Source: Aeromonas tecta
Lineage (GTDB): Bacteria > Pseudomonadota > Gammaproteobacteria > Enterobacterales > Aeromonadaceae
Reading direction: 5' to 3'
Length of the DNA stretch: 64,000 bases
Assembly: GCF_000820185.1 (NCBI RefSeq)
Contig: NZ_CDCA01000025.1
Location: 357,169-421,168, forward strand
The notes under the pieces were generated by a model. The model was not told the origin of the DNA. It worked only from the letters and a program-made list of their open reading frames with translations, and ran no database searches. How positions within the stretch are numbered: the stretch's first letter is position 1; each line of letters opens with the position of its first letter. This document shows, in pieces, positions 26,360-35,915 of the stretch. The translations under genes and the position numbers were made by a program.

Positions 26360-27573
26360 TGCTTTCCAGACTCACATTCGCACTGCTGCTTGGTGCAGGC
26401 GCTGTGCACGGGGCCGAGGCACAAGATCCCCTGGTGGCACAAGGGGCCTACCTCTCCAAGGTCGGCGACTGCGCCGCCTGCCACACCACAGAAGGCGGCC
26501 AGAAGTACGCGGGCGGGCTCGGCTTCGAGACGCCCTTTGGCGTCGTCTACTCCACCAACATCAGCTCGGACAAGACCCACGGCATCGGCCAGTACAGCTA
26601 TGAGCAGTTTCGCGAGGTGATGCATAACGGCGATGCCCCCAAGGGGCGGCTCTATCCCGCCATGCCCTACACCTCCTATCATCTGGTCACGGATGAGGAC
26701 ATGAAGGCGCTCTACGCCTACTTCATGCAGACCAGGCCCGCCGCCACCCCGAACCGTGACAACGGCGTCTCCTTCCCCTTCAACATACGTACCGGTCTGC
26801 TGGCCTGGAACCTGGTGGCGCACGACGACAGCGCCTTCCAACCGGATCCGGCCAAGAGCAGCAACTGGAATCGGGGCCGCTACCTGGTGGATGGACTGGG
26901 CCACTGTGGCGAGTGCCACACGCCGCGCAATGTGTTTATGGCGATGGACGAAGCCAACTACCTCAAGGGCAGCATGATCGAGGGGGTGATGGCGCCGGAG
27001 ATCACCGCCACCGAGCTCAGGCGCCAGGGCTGGACCCATGACTCCCTGACCAAGCTGCTGCGCAAGGGCTACTCGGTCAAGGGCGGCGTCTTCGCCGGCA
27101 TGTATCCCGTGGTCGAGAAGAGCTTCGCCTACCTGACCGACGAGGACATGCACGCCGTCACCAGCTACCTGCTCGATAGCGATACCCCGCTGCCTGTGCC
27201 AGAACCCAAGCCGGTCACACTGGATAGCGCGCACCCCGGCTATGCGCTCTACAACAGCTACTGCGCCGGTTGCCACGGCCAGGAGGGTCAGGGCAAGCCG
27301 AACGTGACGCCGTCCATGTACACCAACGCCACCCTGGATCAGAAGACGCCGACCAATACCCTGGCGGTGCTGCTGCGCGGGATCCCGGCCCAGAGCTACA
27401 GCCAGACCGAGCGCTTCGCCCCCATGCCAAGCTACGCCAAGGAGCTCAATGAACAGCAACTGGCGGATCTGGTGAATTTCCTGCGCCAGACCTGGGCCCA
27501 TCAGCCCTCGACCCTGACTGCCGACGACATCAAGACGCTCAGGCAGGAGATCGTCGGGACGCACGATGAGTAA
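26356..27573 (+). CDS. Triheme c-type cytochrome subunit
   Basis: The 405-residue protein has a Sec signal peptide (about 1-22) and three CxxCH heme-attachment sites: CAACH (C39-H43), CGECH (C184-H188) and CAGCH (C303-H307). This is the arrangement of cytochrome subunits that serve membrane alcohol, aldehyde and isoquinoline-type dehydrogenases. It probably accepts electrons from the 2Fe-2S subunit and passes them to the respiratory chain. There is no FAD subunit in the operon, in agreement with cytochrome as acceptor. The xdhC-like start overlaps its 3' end by eight bases. Confidence 0.92.
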   Translation: MMLSRLTFALLLGAGAVHGAEAQDPLVAQGAYLSKVGDCAACHTTEGGQKYAGGLGFETPFGVVYSTNISSDKTHGIGQYSYEQFREVMHNGDAPKGRLYPAMPYTSYHLVTDEDMKALYAYFMQTRPAATPNRDNGVSFPFNIRTGLLAWNLVAHDDSAFQPDPAKSSNWNRGRYLVDGLGHCGECHTPRNVFMAMDEANYLKGSMIEGVMAPEITATELRRQGWTHDSLTKLLRKGYSVKGGVFAGMYPVVEKSFAYLTDEDMHAVTSYLLDSDTPLPVPEPKPVTLDSAHPGYALYNSYCAGCHGQEGQGKPNVTPSMYTNATLDQKTPTNTLAVLLRGIPAQSYSQTERFAPMPSYAKELNEQQLADLVNFLRQTWAHQPSTLTADDIKTLRQEIVGTHDE

Positions 27574-28555
27574 TGGTCAGCTGGAGGTGCTGCGCCAGAG
27601 CCTCGCCTGGCTCGCCCAGGGAAAATGCATCTGGCTGTGCAGCATAGTCGACACCTACGGCTCGGCCCCCCGTCCAAAGGGGGCCCTGTTCGCCACCGAC
27701 GGCGCGAGCCGCAGCGGCTCCATCTCCGGTGGTTGCATCGAAGATGCCTTCGTCGACATGTTGGCGAGGGGGGAGCATGACTCAACCTTAAGCCTGCTGG
27801 ACTATGGCGCCCATCTCGCCCCCGACGGCAGCGCGTTCGAGCTGCCGTGCGGCGGCCGCATTCGGCTGCTGGTCGAGCGCCTCACCGGCGACGCGGCCAT
27901 GGCGGATCTGGATGAGTGGCTGACCCGGCTGCAAGGGGGCCTCCCCTTCGTGCGGGAGGTGCTGCTTGAGCAAGGAGTTCGCTGCTATCTCGCCGGCGAG
28001 CACCAGGGCCAGTGCGAGCAGGACGAACCAGGCAGGGTACGGCTCGCCTACGCCCAGCGCTGGCGCCTGCTGCTGCTCGGCATCAGCCAGGTGAGCGAGC
28101 AGGTGGCGCGGCTCGGCCAGGCCGCCGGCTTCGAGGTGCGGCTGTGCGATACCCGTGAGCAGTACCGCGCCGACTGGCACTGGGGGCCGGAGCAAGGCGG
28201 CATCGAAGTGGAGTGGTGCGATCCCGAGCGCTTCGTCGAGCGCCACGCCACGGCCCAGAGCGCCGTGCTCGCGCTGGCGCACGATCCCAGGATCGACGAT
28301 GCCGGCCTGATGGCGGGGCTCGAGTCAGAAGCCTTCTACCTCGGCGCCATGGGCTCAATACGTACCAGTGCGCGCCGGCTGGAGCGGCTGCAGCGAATTG
28401 GCGAGGCGAGCGAGAGCCAGCTTGCACGGATCCACGCGCCGATCGGGCTGCCCATCGGCAGCAAGACCCCGATCGAGATCGCCATCGCCGTGCTGGCCGA
28501 GCTGATCGCCGTGCGCCAGGGCATTACCTTGAGGCGCACCACCCATGCGGCCTGA
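27566..28555 (+). CDS. XdhC-family molybdenum-cofactor maturation protein
   Basis: The 329-residue cytoplasmic protein has the XdhC N-terminal domain (GSAPRPKGALFA, GSISGGCIEDAFVDM, PCGGRIRLLVE) and a Rossmann-like C-terminal domain (ALAHDPRIDDAGLMAGL, GAMGSIRTSARR, IHAPIGLPIGSKTPIEIAIAVLAEL). In the family XdhC binds and delivers sulfurated molybdopterin cofactor to the hydroxylase. It overlaps the cytochrome gene and is followed by a MobA-like gene, so it is likely dedicated to this enzyme. Confidence 0.9.
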   Translation: MSNGQLEVLRQSLAWLAQGKCIWLCSIVDTYGSAPRPKGALFATDGASRSGSISGGCIEDAFVDMLARGEHDSTLSLLDYGAHLAPDGSAFELPCGGRIRLLVERLTGDAAMADLDEWLTRLQGGLPFVREVLLEQGVRCYLAGEHQGQCEQDEPGRVRLAYAQRWRLLLLGISQVSEQVARLGQAAGFEVRLCDTREQYRADWHWGPEQGGIEVEWCDPERFVERHATAQSAVLALAHDPRIDDAGLMAGLESEAFYLGAMGSIRTSARRLERLQRIGEASESQLARIHAPIGLPIGSKTPIEIAIAVLAELIAVRQGITLRRTTHAA

Positions 28556-28598
28556 GCCGGACGCGCCCTGCATGGAAATACATTAAGGAGCACCCCAG

Positions 28599-29183
28599 AT
28601 GCCACCTGAACGGGTTGCCCTGCTGCTGGCCGCGGGTTTCTCCCGCCGCTACGGCAGCGACAAGCGCCTCGCCGGTTCACCGCCGCTGATCCTGCGCACC
28701 CTAGCTCCCCTGCTCTCTTATCATGACCACGTGCTGGTGGTGCTGCGCCGTGACGATGAAGCGCTGCGCCGTCTGCTGGCGGATTGCGGTGCCGAGCTCA
28801 CCCAGGTGCCCCTCGACGGCGGCCTGGGGGACAGTCTGGCCCATGGCGTGCGTACCCTGTTGGCGAGCGGCCGACCAGTGCACAGCCTGACCATCGCCCT
28901 GGCCGACATGCCCCATCTCTCATCCGCCAGCCTGCGAGCGCTCCAGGCCGCCCAGTCGGGCCTGGAGATAGTGCGCCCCCTTCACCTGGGGCAACCGGGA
29001 CACCCCGTCAGCTTCCCCGCCGACTTGCTGCCCGAGCTGGCCAGTCTCAGCGGTGAGCAAGGAGCGCAGAGCATAGTGGCACGTCACCAGGCTCGCCTGC
29101 GCTGCCTGCCACTCAATGATCCCGGCTGCGTACAAGACATCGACTGGCCAGGCGATCCGCTCTGGCCAAGTGACCCGCTCTGA
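28599..29183 (+). CDS. MobA/MocA-like nucleotidyltransferase
   Basis: The 194-residue protein has the nucleotidyltransferase fold with the N-terminal LLLAAGFSRRYGSDKRLAG loop (residues about 8-26) and an LADMPHL metal-binding motif. MocA enzymes transfer CMP to molybdopterin to make the cytosine dinucleotide cofactor of bacterial molybdenum hydroxylases; this role is inferred from family and operon. The specificity (CTP versus GTP) is not settled here. The ATG has AAGGAG upstream. Confidence 0.85.
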   Translation: MPPERVALLLAAGFSRRYGSDKRLAGSPPLILRTLAPLLSYHDHVLVVLRRDDEALRRLLADCGAELTQVPLDGGLGDSLAHGVRTLLASGRPVHSLTIALADMPHLSSASLRALQAAQSGLEIVRPLHLGQPGHPVSFPADLLPELASLSGEQGAQSIVARHQARLRCLPLNDPGCVQDIDWPGDPLWPSDPL

Positions 29184-29273
29184 CCCACAGACCCGTCCTT
29201 TTATGGCAGTTTTTTTAACTAAACAGTGCCAATTTAAAAGATATTCATGCCATTAAATCACCACCCAGTAGAT

Positions 29274-29298
29274 AAAAAAATCCCCGCACGAAGCGGGG
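29274..29298 (-). terminator. Terminator of the chitobiase gene
   Basis: Reading the minus strand, stem CCCCGC/GCGGGG with a five-base loop is followed by A then seven T. A second hairpin closer to the gene (29406-29425, stem GGTGGGTC/GACCCACC) may add to it. Confidence 0.85.
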
Positions 29299-29443
29299 TC
29301 ACAAGTGATGAAAAACAGACAAACACACACAACAAAGGCTCACACGCACAGTCAACCTTTCCCAAGTCCGTGCCAGCACATCCTGCCCGACGCGACCTTG
29401 GGAAAGGTGGGTCTTGCGACCCACCCTGTGCTAATGACGACGA

Positions 29444-32107
29444 TCAGTTCAGTTCGGTGACGCGGCTGGTGCGCTTGCCATCGAAGCTGGTGGTACGCAG
29501 GTAGACCTTGCCTGTCACGCTCGGCTTGGCCGCGGCGTCATAGGCGGTCCAGGTCTTGCCATCCAGGCTGTACTGGATGGGCAGGCCCGGCAGATCCACG
29601 TTCGCTTCCAGCACGCCGTTGACCAGCTTGGCACCCGGCACCGAGAGGCGATATTCCACCCCGGCCTGATCCAGCTTCGGCAGCTGACGCTGACCCAGCA
29701 GGTTGGCAAACTGGTTCCACTCCTTGGCCAGGGTCGCCTTGTTGACGAACTTGGTCTCACCGGAGAACTCACGACCCTTCACGTACGGCAGCTCGAAGCC
29801 ACCCTGGTGCCAGGCACGCTCGGCCACCGAGAAGATGCGCGGGTAGACCATGTACTCGTACTGGGCGTCGGTACGTACCGTTTCGCTCCACAGCTGACCA
29901 GACATGCCCTTGAACTTGACGGCATCCTGATCACCCTTGGCGACGAAGGCATTGCCATCGCGGTCAACCGAGGTCTCGGCGTTCTGCGGCAGGTTCTCCG
30001 GGGCGAAGGCGAACACCTTGCGGGTGTCGTTGAAGCGAGTGGCCCAGTAGTAGCCACGCTCGGCCGGGTGAACCTCGTTCGGGAAGTCGAAGTAGAGGTA
30101 ATCCGGGTTGGAGAGCACCACATCATAGCCGTTGTGCGCCCACTTCATCGCCTCGTTGAAGCCACCCCAGTAGAGGGTTTCCCAGAAGTTGACCCGAGTC
30201 TTCTCGGTGGCGAAGACGCTGGCATCCTTGGCGTACTTCAGACCATCTTCCCACGCCTGCAGGGTGGAGAAGCCGTGGCCCTTGACCATCTCGCTCACTT
30301 CCTTGGCGAAATAGACCGGCAACTCGGCCACGTCCTTGATCTTGCCATCGTCGATCATCTTCTGGCACATCGGGGACTTGCCAAACGGCTTGTCCTGCTT
30401 GCTCCAGTCGGTGTTGCCCTTCCAGGCCACCAGCTCTTCTTTCTTGGTGGTGGCCGGATCCTGATAGCCACCGCCGAGCATGATGTTTTTGGCCTCATCA
30501 CCACCGTAGTGCCAGGCGGTCAGCGGCTGACCGGCGGCCTGGTGCATCTGGGCCACTTCATCCATCACCTTGGCGACGAAGGTGGCAGCACCCGGTTGGC
30601 AAGGGTTGATGAAGGACATCTTGTCGTAGAACTGGACCGAGGTGATGTTGGAAGTATCGGCCGGATCGGTCAGGCGGAACTGGTTCGCTTCGGCTTCTTT
30701 GCCCTCGGCCATCAGCCGCTTGTAACGCGCCTCCATGGAAACCACGGCGGCACGGGCGTGGGCCGGCATGTTGATCTCGGGTACTACTGTCACACCGCGC
30801 GCCTTGGCGTAACGCACCAGCTCGATGTAATCGTTCTTGCTGTAGAAACCGGTGCCCTGGTTGTCGCTGCCCGGGCCTGAACCCAGCTGCGGCAGGATGC
30901 ACTTGGTTTCGGACAGATCGTGGCAACGCTCGCTGCCCACCTCGGTCAGCTCGGGCAGGCCCGGGATCTCGAGGCGCCAGCCTTCATCGTTGGTCAGACC
31001 CAGATGCAGCACGTTGAGCTTGGTGGCGGACATCTGGTCGATCAGCTTGTGCAGGGTCTGCGGGCTTCTGAAGTGGCGAGCCACGTCGGTCTGCATGCCA
31101 CGGTATTCGAAGCGCGGCGCATCCTCGACGCTCATCTGGCTGACCAGCTTGTCATCGACCCCCAGCAGGGAGATCAAGGACTGCGCGCCCCAGAAGGCAC
31201 CCTGAATGTCGTGGCCCGCAATGACGGCGCCCTTCTGGCCGATGGTCATGTCATAGCCTTCGGTCTGCTTGACCTTGCTGCCGAGCTTGATGGTCACTGG
31301 ATAGCCGGTGTCGGAGAGGGTAACACCCAGCTTGGTCAGTGACGCCTTGATGGCATCGGCACGGTCGGTCGGCAGGTCAAGGGCATTGAGCTTGATGCTG
31401 GAGAGATCCACCTGCGGGCCCGCTTTCACCACTTGCTTGTGCGGGGTCGGCAAGATCCGGTCGTCGATCTTGCTGGCCGGCAGCAGGCTGCTGGTCTGGT
31501 TGGCCGCGAAACGGGTCTCGCTGTTCATCAGGATGTTGTTGTCATCCTTGGTGCGCTTCCAGCCATCGGCCGGCATCGGCTTCTCGTAGGTGGTGGCATC
31601 ATCGATGTTGCTCATGCTGGCGATAACCTTAGGCTCGGCGCCCTCGGCGGTCACATACCAGCTCGGCATGATGTCAGTTTCAAACAGTACCCAGTACTCC
31701 ACCACCAGCGGGACTTCGACCGTGGCATCCTTGGCAAAACCCTGGAATTTCTCGGTCGGCGACAGACGATAGAGATCGCCGGTCAGGTGAGTGATGGTGA
31801 ACTGGTCGTTGTCGATACGCTGGATGCGGCGGATGGAGGAGACATAAATGCTCCAGTCCTTGGAGGTCACATCGGCACCGGTGTTGGTCAGGTGCAGCTT
31901 GGCCACTCCGCAACTCGCCCACTCGGACCCGAGTGCCTGACAATCCAGGCCTGCGCCCGCACCGTCGTTGGTGACCACTTCGTACTTGACGACGAGGTTG
32001 TTGGCGATGGAGTCGACCACGGCTTGTTTGGCGGTATCAGCCGCCTGTACCTGGCTGACAAAAACGGTAGACATGGCAATGGCTAACAGAGAATGTTTCA
32101 AGTTCAT
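29444..32107 (-). CDS. Chitobiase / beta-N-acetylhexosaminidase (GH20), exported
   Basis: The 887-residue protein has a signal peptide (about 1-22, cleaved after VQA), an N-terminal carbohydrate-binding domain (about 25-200), a GH20b domain, the catalytic TIM barrel (about 340-770) with the Asp-Glu catalytic pair in WHYGGDEAKNIM, and a C-terminal Ig-like domain. It resembles the long chitobiases of Vibrio and Serratia that split N,N'-diacetylchitobiose to GlcNAc. Start at 32107 chosen over 32122 since it gives the cleaner signal peptide. It lies downstream of nagE on the same strand, which supplies the GlcNAc uptake step. Confidence 0.93.
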   Translation of the reverse strand: MNLKHSLLAIAMSTVFVSQVQAADTAKQAVVDSIANNLVVKYEVVTNDGAGAGLDCQALGSEWASCGVAKLHLTNTGADVTSKDWSIYVSSIRRIQRIDNDQFTITHLTGDLYRLSPTEKFQGFAKDATVEVPLVVEYWVLFETDIMPSWYVTAEGAEPKVIASMSNIDDATTYEKPMPADGWKRTKDDNNILMNSETRFAANQTSSLLPASKIDDRILPTPHKQVVKAGPQVDLSSIKLNALDLPTDRADAIKASLTKLGVTLSDTGYPVTIKLGSKVKQTEGYDMTIGQKGAVIAGHDIQGAFWGAQSLISLLGVDDKLVSQMSVEDAPRFEYRGMQTDVARHFRSPQTLHKLIDQMSATKLNVLHLGLTNDEGWRLEIPGLPELTEVGSERCHDLSETKCILPQLGSGPGSDNQGTGFYSKNDYIELVRYAKARGVTVVPEINMPAHARAAVVSMEARYKRLMAEGKEAEANQFRLTDPADTSNITSVQFYDKMSFINPCQPGAATFVAKVMDEVAQMHQAAGQPLTAWHYGGDEAKNIMLGGGYQDPATTKKEELVAWKGNTDWSKQDKPFGKSPMCQKMIDDGKIKDVAELPVYFAKEVSEMVKGHGFSTLQAWEDGLKYAKDASVFATEKTRVNFWETLYWGGFNEAMKWAHNGYDVVLSNPDYLYFDFPNEVHPAERGYYWATRFNDTRKVFAFAPENLPQNAETSVDRDGNAFVAKGDQDAVKFKGMSGQLWSETVRTDAQYEYMVYPRIFSVAERAWHQGGFELPYVKGREFSGETKFVNKATLAKEWNQFANLLGQRQLPKLDQAGVEYRLSVPGAKLVNGVLEANVDLPGLPIQYSLDGKTWTAYDAAAKPSVTGKVYLRTTSFDGKRTSRVTELN

Positions 32108-32160
32108 AACTGCTGCTCTCATTTGAAGTAAAGGTTGGATTTTCTTGGCTTTTTTTATAT

Positions 32161-32180
32161 GGGGCCCCCTGTGGGGGCCC
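32161..32180. other. Hairpin between nagE and the chitobiase gene
   Basis: A perfect GC-rich dyad (GGGCCCCC around TGT/ACA). The minus strand lacks a T-run, so this may be an mRNA-stabilising or attenuating hairpin between the two genes rather than a full terminator. Confidence 0.55.
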
Positions 32181-32228
32181 TTATTTATGTCAACAATGGA
32201 CTTAGACTTGAGGTGAGCTTGTGCTCGA

Positions 32229-33683
32229 TTAACGCAGGGCTTTCATCTCACCGGCGATGATTTCGGCCAAGGGGCCCAGAATCACCTGCAGGTTTTGCTC
32301 ACCGAGCTTGACCACACCGGCCGCGCCCAGGGCTTTCAACTTGCGCTCATCCACAATGCTGCGGTCTTTCAGAGTCAGACGCAGACGGGTGATGCAGGCA
32401 TCGATGGTCACCAGGTTGTCCTGGCCACCCAGCACTTCCAGATACTGGCGAGCCAGTTCGGTGCGGTCGGTGATCTCAGCCTGTACCGGCACAGCTTCGT
32501 CATCTTCACGACCCGGGGTTTTCAGGTTGAACTTGACGATCACGGCACGGAAGATGACGTAGTAGAGACCGAAGAACACCAGGCCTTGTGCCAGCAGCAT
32601 GTACCAGTGAGTCGCCAGCGGGTTACGGCTGGAGAGCACCATATCCACCAGGCCGGCACTGAAGCCGAAACCGGCGATCCACTGCATGCTGGCGGCGATG
32701 AACACGGAGATACCGGTCAGGAAGGCGTGGATGACGTACAGCACAGGTGCCACGAACATGAAGGAGAATTCGAGCGGCTCGGTCACCCCGGTGAAGAAGG
32801 CGGCAAAGGCGGCTGCAACCATGATGGAGGCAACTTTCTCTTTGTTCTCTTTCTTGGCGGTGTGGTAGATGGCCAGTGCGGCACCCGGCAGACCGAACAT
32901 CATGATGGGGAAGAAGCCAGCCTGGTACATACCAGTCACGCCCACTACCGCTTTACCAGCGTCGATGGAAGATTGGCCACCCAGGAAGTTCGGGATGTCG
33001 TTGATGCCAGCCACGTCAAACCAGAACACGGAGTTCAGGGCGTGATGCAGACCGACCGGGATCAGCAGGCGGTTGAAGAAGGCATAGATGCCGGCGCCGG
33101 TGGAACCCATGTTGACGATGGACTCACCGAAGGAGACCAGGCCACCATAGATGACGGGCCAGACGGCCATCAGGATGAAGGAGACCACGATCATCACCAC
33201 GGAGGTCACGATCGGCACCAGACGACGGCCGGAGAAGAAGGCCAGCGCCTTGTGCAGCTCGACGCTGCTGAAGCGGTTGTACAGCTCGGCGGCGATGACA
33301 CCGGTCAAGATACCGATGAACTGGTTCTCGATTTTACCGAAGGCGGCAGGGACCTGATCCAGCGGGATCTGCTGGATCTGGGACACAGCGCCCGGGCTCA
33401 GCAGGGTGGTCACGACCAGATAACCGACCAGACCGGCCAGTGCGGCAGAGCCGTCTTTATCCTTGGACATGCCATAGGCGACGCCGACGGCAAACAGGAT
33501 GGCCATCTTGTCGATGATCGCGGCACCCGCCTTGATCAGGAAAGCAGCCAGTGCGCTATCGCCGCCCCAGCCGTTCGGGTCAATCCAGTAGCCAATCCCC
33601 ATCAGGATCGCTGCGGCAGGCAATACCGCTACCGGCACCATCAGGGCACGGCCGATCTTTTGCAAATAACCGAGAATGTTCAC
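32229..33683 (-). CDS. nagE: N-acetylglucosamine-specific PTS transporter, EIICB
   Basis: The 484-residue membrane protein comprises an EIIC domain (about 1-380, with the GlcNAc family opening MNILGYLQKIGRALMVPVAV and the FTGVTEPLEFSFMFVAP substrate region) and a C-terminal EIIB domain with the phospho-acceptor Cys in VTIDACITRLRLTLKD. The EIIA domain found at the C-terminus of E. coli NagE is missing, so a separate EIIA-Glc-type protein must supply phosphate. The start is GTG at 33683 with GGAGAGGA before it. Divergent from nagB. Confidence 0.94.
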   Translation of the reverse strand: MNILGYLQKIGRALMVPVAVLPAAAILMGIGYWIDPNGWGGDSALAAFLIKAGAAIIDKMAILFAVGVAYGMSKDKDGSAALAGLVGYLVVTTLLSPGAVSQIQQIPLDQVPAAFGKIENQFIGILTGVIAAELYNRFSSVELHKALAFFSGRRLVPIVTSVVMIVVSFILMAVWPVIYGGLVSFGESIVNMGSTGAGIYAFFNRLLIPVGLHHALNSVFWFDVAGINDIPNFLGGQSSIDAGKAVVGVTGMYQAGFFPIMMFGLPGAALAIYHTAKKENKEKVASIMVAAAFAAFFTGVTEPLEFSFMFVAPVLYVIHAFLTGISVFIAASMQWIAGFGFSAGLVDMVLSSRNPLATHWYMLLAQGLVFFGLYYVIFRAVIVKFNLKTPGREDDEAVPVQAEITDRTELARQYLEVLGGQDNLVTIDACITRLRLTLKDRSIVDERKLKALGAAGVVKLGEQNLQVILGPLAEIIAGEMKALR

Positions 33684-33776
33684 GGTTCCTCTCCTTAGTT
33701 AATGTTTTTCTAGAAATTAAGTGCTTATCACGTTCGACGCATAAGCCATCAAGGCTTGATTGGCAGTCTATGGGTT

Positions 33777-33797
33777 TTATTTCGCTGCGCAAATTAA
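33777..33797. promoter_or_regulatory. Candidate NagC operator
   Basis: An imperfect 21-base dyad, arms TTATTTCGC and GCAAATTAA around TGC, lies in the nagE/nagB divergent region. Arms of this kind (AT-rich ends with a TTCGC/GCGAA-like core) fit the NagC consensus. nagC is encoded 2 kb downstream. Confidence 0.65.
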
Positions 33798-33809
33798 TAA
33801 ACCGACTTT

Positions 33810-33825
33810 CGTGATCATTATCACT
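33810..33825. promoter_or_regulatory. Candidate CRP site
   Basis: CGTGATCATTATCACT fits the half-sites TGTGA-N6-TCACA in eight of ten positions. It is next to the NagC-like dyad, the arrangement expected for a catabolite-controlled nag divergon. Confidence 0.65.
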
Positions 33826-33955
33826 CAACAGAGATAAAGGTGGCGGATAGATGTGGCTTAGTTCGCAATCTTTATTTACGCTATGAAACAACTTAAATCT
33901 ATCTTAAATCCTTGCCGTCGATAGACCGGCCGCAACCCGTACAGAGGTATCTATA

Positions 33956-34756
33956 ATGCGCCTGATCCCGTTGAAATCTGCCAGCCAAGTGGGTCTCTGG
34001 TCTGCCCGTTACATCGTAGACCGCATCAATGCGTTCAAGCCGACCAGCGATCGCCCCTTTGTACTGGGCCTGCCCACTGGCGGCACCCCGCTGACCACTT
34101 ACAAGCGATTGATTGAACTGCATAAAGCCGGCGAAATCAGCTTCCAGCACGTGGTCACCTTCAACATGGACGAGTACGTGGGTCTGCCGGCCGAGCACCC
34201 GGAGAGCTACCACAGCTTCATGTACAACAACTTCTTCAACCACGTCGACATTCGCCCGGAGAACATCAACATCCTCAACGGCAACGCCGAGGATCTGGCG
34301 GCCGAGTGCAAGCGCTACGAAGACAAGATCAAGTCCTACGGCAAGATCAACCTGTTCATGGGCGGCGTCGGCAATGACGGCCATATCGCGTTCAACGAAC
34401 CGGCCTCCTCCCTGGCCTCCCGCACCCGAGTCAAGACCCTGACCGAGGACACCCGCATCGCCAACTCCCGCTTCTTCGGCGGCGACATGGAGCAGGTGCC
34501 CAAGCTGGCGCTGACCGTGGGTGTCGGTACCCTGATGGATGCCGAAGAGATCATGATCCTGGTCACCGGCCACGCCAAGGCGCTGGCGCTGCAAGCCGCG
34601 GTGGAAGGTTGTGTCAACCACATGTGGACCATCTCCACCCTGCAGCTGCATCCGAAGGGCATGATGGTGTGCGACGAGCCCTCCACCATGGAATTGAAAG
34701 TCAAGACGGTCCGCTACTTCCAACAGCTGGAAGCCGCCAACATCAACCGTCTGTAA
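33956..34756 (+). CDS. nagB: Glucosamine-6-phosphate deaminase
   Basis: The 266-residue enzyme converts glucosamine-6-phosphate to fructose-6-phosphate and ammonia. It opens [20 protein letters not shown], carries [12 protein letters not shown], the catalytic FNMDEYVGL and the NagB signature [14 protein letters not shown]. Length equals that of E. coli NagB. A GAGG site precedes the ATG. nagA follows after nine bases. Confidence 0.97.
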   Translation: MRLIPLKSASQVGLWSARYIVDRINAFKPTSDRPFVLGLPTGGTPLTTYKRLIELHKAGEISFQHVVTFNMDEYVGLPAEHPESYHSFMYNNFFNHVDIRPENINILNGNAEDLAAECKRYEDKIKSYGKINLFMGGVGNDGHIAFNEPASSLASRTRVKTLTEDTRIANSRFFGGDMEQVPKLALTVGVGTLMDAEEIMILVTGHAKALALQAAVEGCVNHMWTISTLQLHPKGMMVCDEPSTMELKVKTVRYFQQLEAANINRL

Positions 34757-34765
34757 GGAGCCGTC

Positions 34766-35911
34766 ATGTACGCACTGACTAATTGCACCATCTACACCGG
34801 CAGCTGTGTGCTGACCGGCCACGGCGTACTGATCGAGGGCGACAGCATTGTCGCCATTGTGCCCCGGGCAGAGCTGCCCGCAGCGGTGGTCCAACATGAT
34901 CTGCACGGCGCCAACCTGAGCGCCGGCTTCATCGACGTGCAGCTCAACGGCTGCGGCGGCATCATGTTCAATGGCCACATCACCACCGAGACCCTGGCCA
35001 TCATGCAGGCGGCCAACCTCAAGTCCGGTACCACCAGCTTCCTGCCGACCCTGATCACCAGCCCAGATGCGGACATGAAGCAGGCGGTGGCAGTCACCCG
35101 CGACTACATGGCCGCCCACCCCAATGAGGTGCTCGGCGTCCATCTGGAAGGGCCTTACACCAACCTCAAACGCAAGGGCATCCACCCGGCTGCGCAGATC
35201 CGCCAGCCCGCGGACGAGATGATCGACTTCTTCTGCGCCAACAGCGATGCCATCGCCAAGATCACCCTGGCGCCGGAGCGCAACAAACCGGAACACATCC
35301 GTCGTCTGGTCGAGGCAGGCATCCTGGTCTCCGCCGGTCACACCGCCGCCAACTATGAGCAGGCCATGGCCGGTTTTGACGATGGCATTCGCTTTGCCAC
35401 CCACCTCTACAACGCCATGACCCCGACCCTGAACGGCCGTGAGCCCGGGGTGGTCGGTGCCATCTACGATCGCAAGGATGTCTACGCTGGCGTCATCGTC
35501 GACGGCCATCACGTGCACTGGGCCAACGTGCGCCTCGCCCACAAGATGCTGGGGGAGAAGCTGGTGCTGGTGACCGATGCCACCGCCGCCGCGGGCGCAC
35601 CGGAAGGCTTTGAGAAGTTTGATTTTTGTGGCGCAACCGTCTATTTCCGCGATGGTCAGTGCGTCGATGAGAATGGTACACTCGGCGGTTCTGCCCTCAC
35701 CATGATCGAGGGGGTGGAGAATCTGGTCAAACAGGTCGGATTACCGCTCGATGAAGCACTGAGAATGGCCACCCTTTACCCCGCACGCGCCATTGGATGG
35801 GACTCACGTCTCGGTAGTATCCAGGTCGGAAAAATTGCCAACCTCACCGTCTTTGATCAGGCCTTCACGGTCTGCGGGACCGTGGTTAACGGACACTACA
35901 CACAACAGTGA
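34766..35911 (+). CDS. nagA: N-acetylglucosamine-6-phosphate deacetylase
   Basis: The 381-residue amidohydrolase removes acetate from GlcNAc-6-phosphate. Visible motifs are [16 protein letters not shown], the metal-binding VSAGHTAA and [16 protein letters not shown], and the catalytic Asp in [10 protein letters not shown]. It sits between nagB and nagC with short gaps, the same order as in E. coli. Confidence 0.96.
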   Translation: MYALTNCTIYTGSCVLTGHGVLIEGDSIVAIVPRAELPAAVVQHDLHGANLSAGFIDVQLNGCGGIMFNGHITTETLAIMQAANLKSGTTSFLPTLITSPDADMKQAVAVTRDYMAAHPNEVLGVHLEGPYTNLKRKGIHPAAQIRQPADEMIDFFCANSDAIAKITLAPERNKPEHIRRLVEAGILVSAGHTAANYEQAMAGFDDGIRFATHLYNAMTPTLNGREPGVVGAIYDRKDVYAGVIVDGHHVHWANVRLAHKMLGEKLVLVTDATAAAGAPEGFEKFDFCGATVYFRDGQCVDENGTLGGSALTMIEGVENLVKQVGLPLDEALRMATLYPARAIGWDSRLGSIQVGKIANLTVFDQAFTVCGTVVNGHYTQQ

Positions 35912-35915
35912 CACT

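Noticed and set aside
32295..33698. Plus-strand frame of 467 residues
   Set aside because: Antisense of nagE with an improbable Asp/His/Gln-rich composition.
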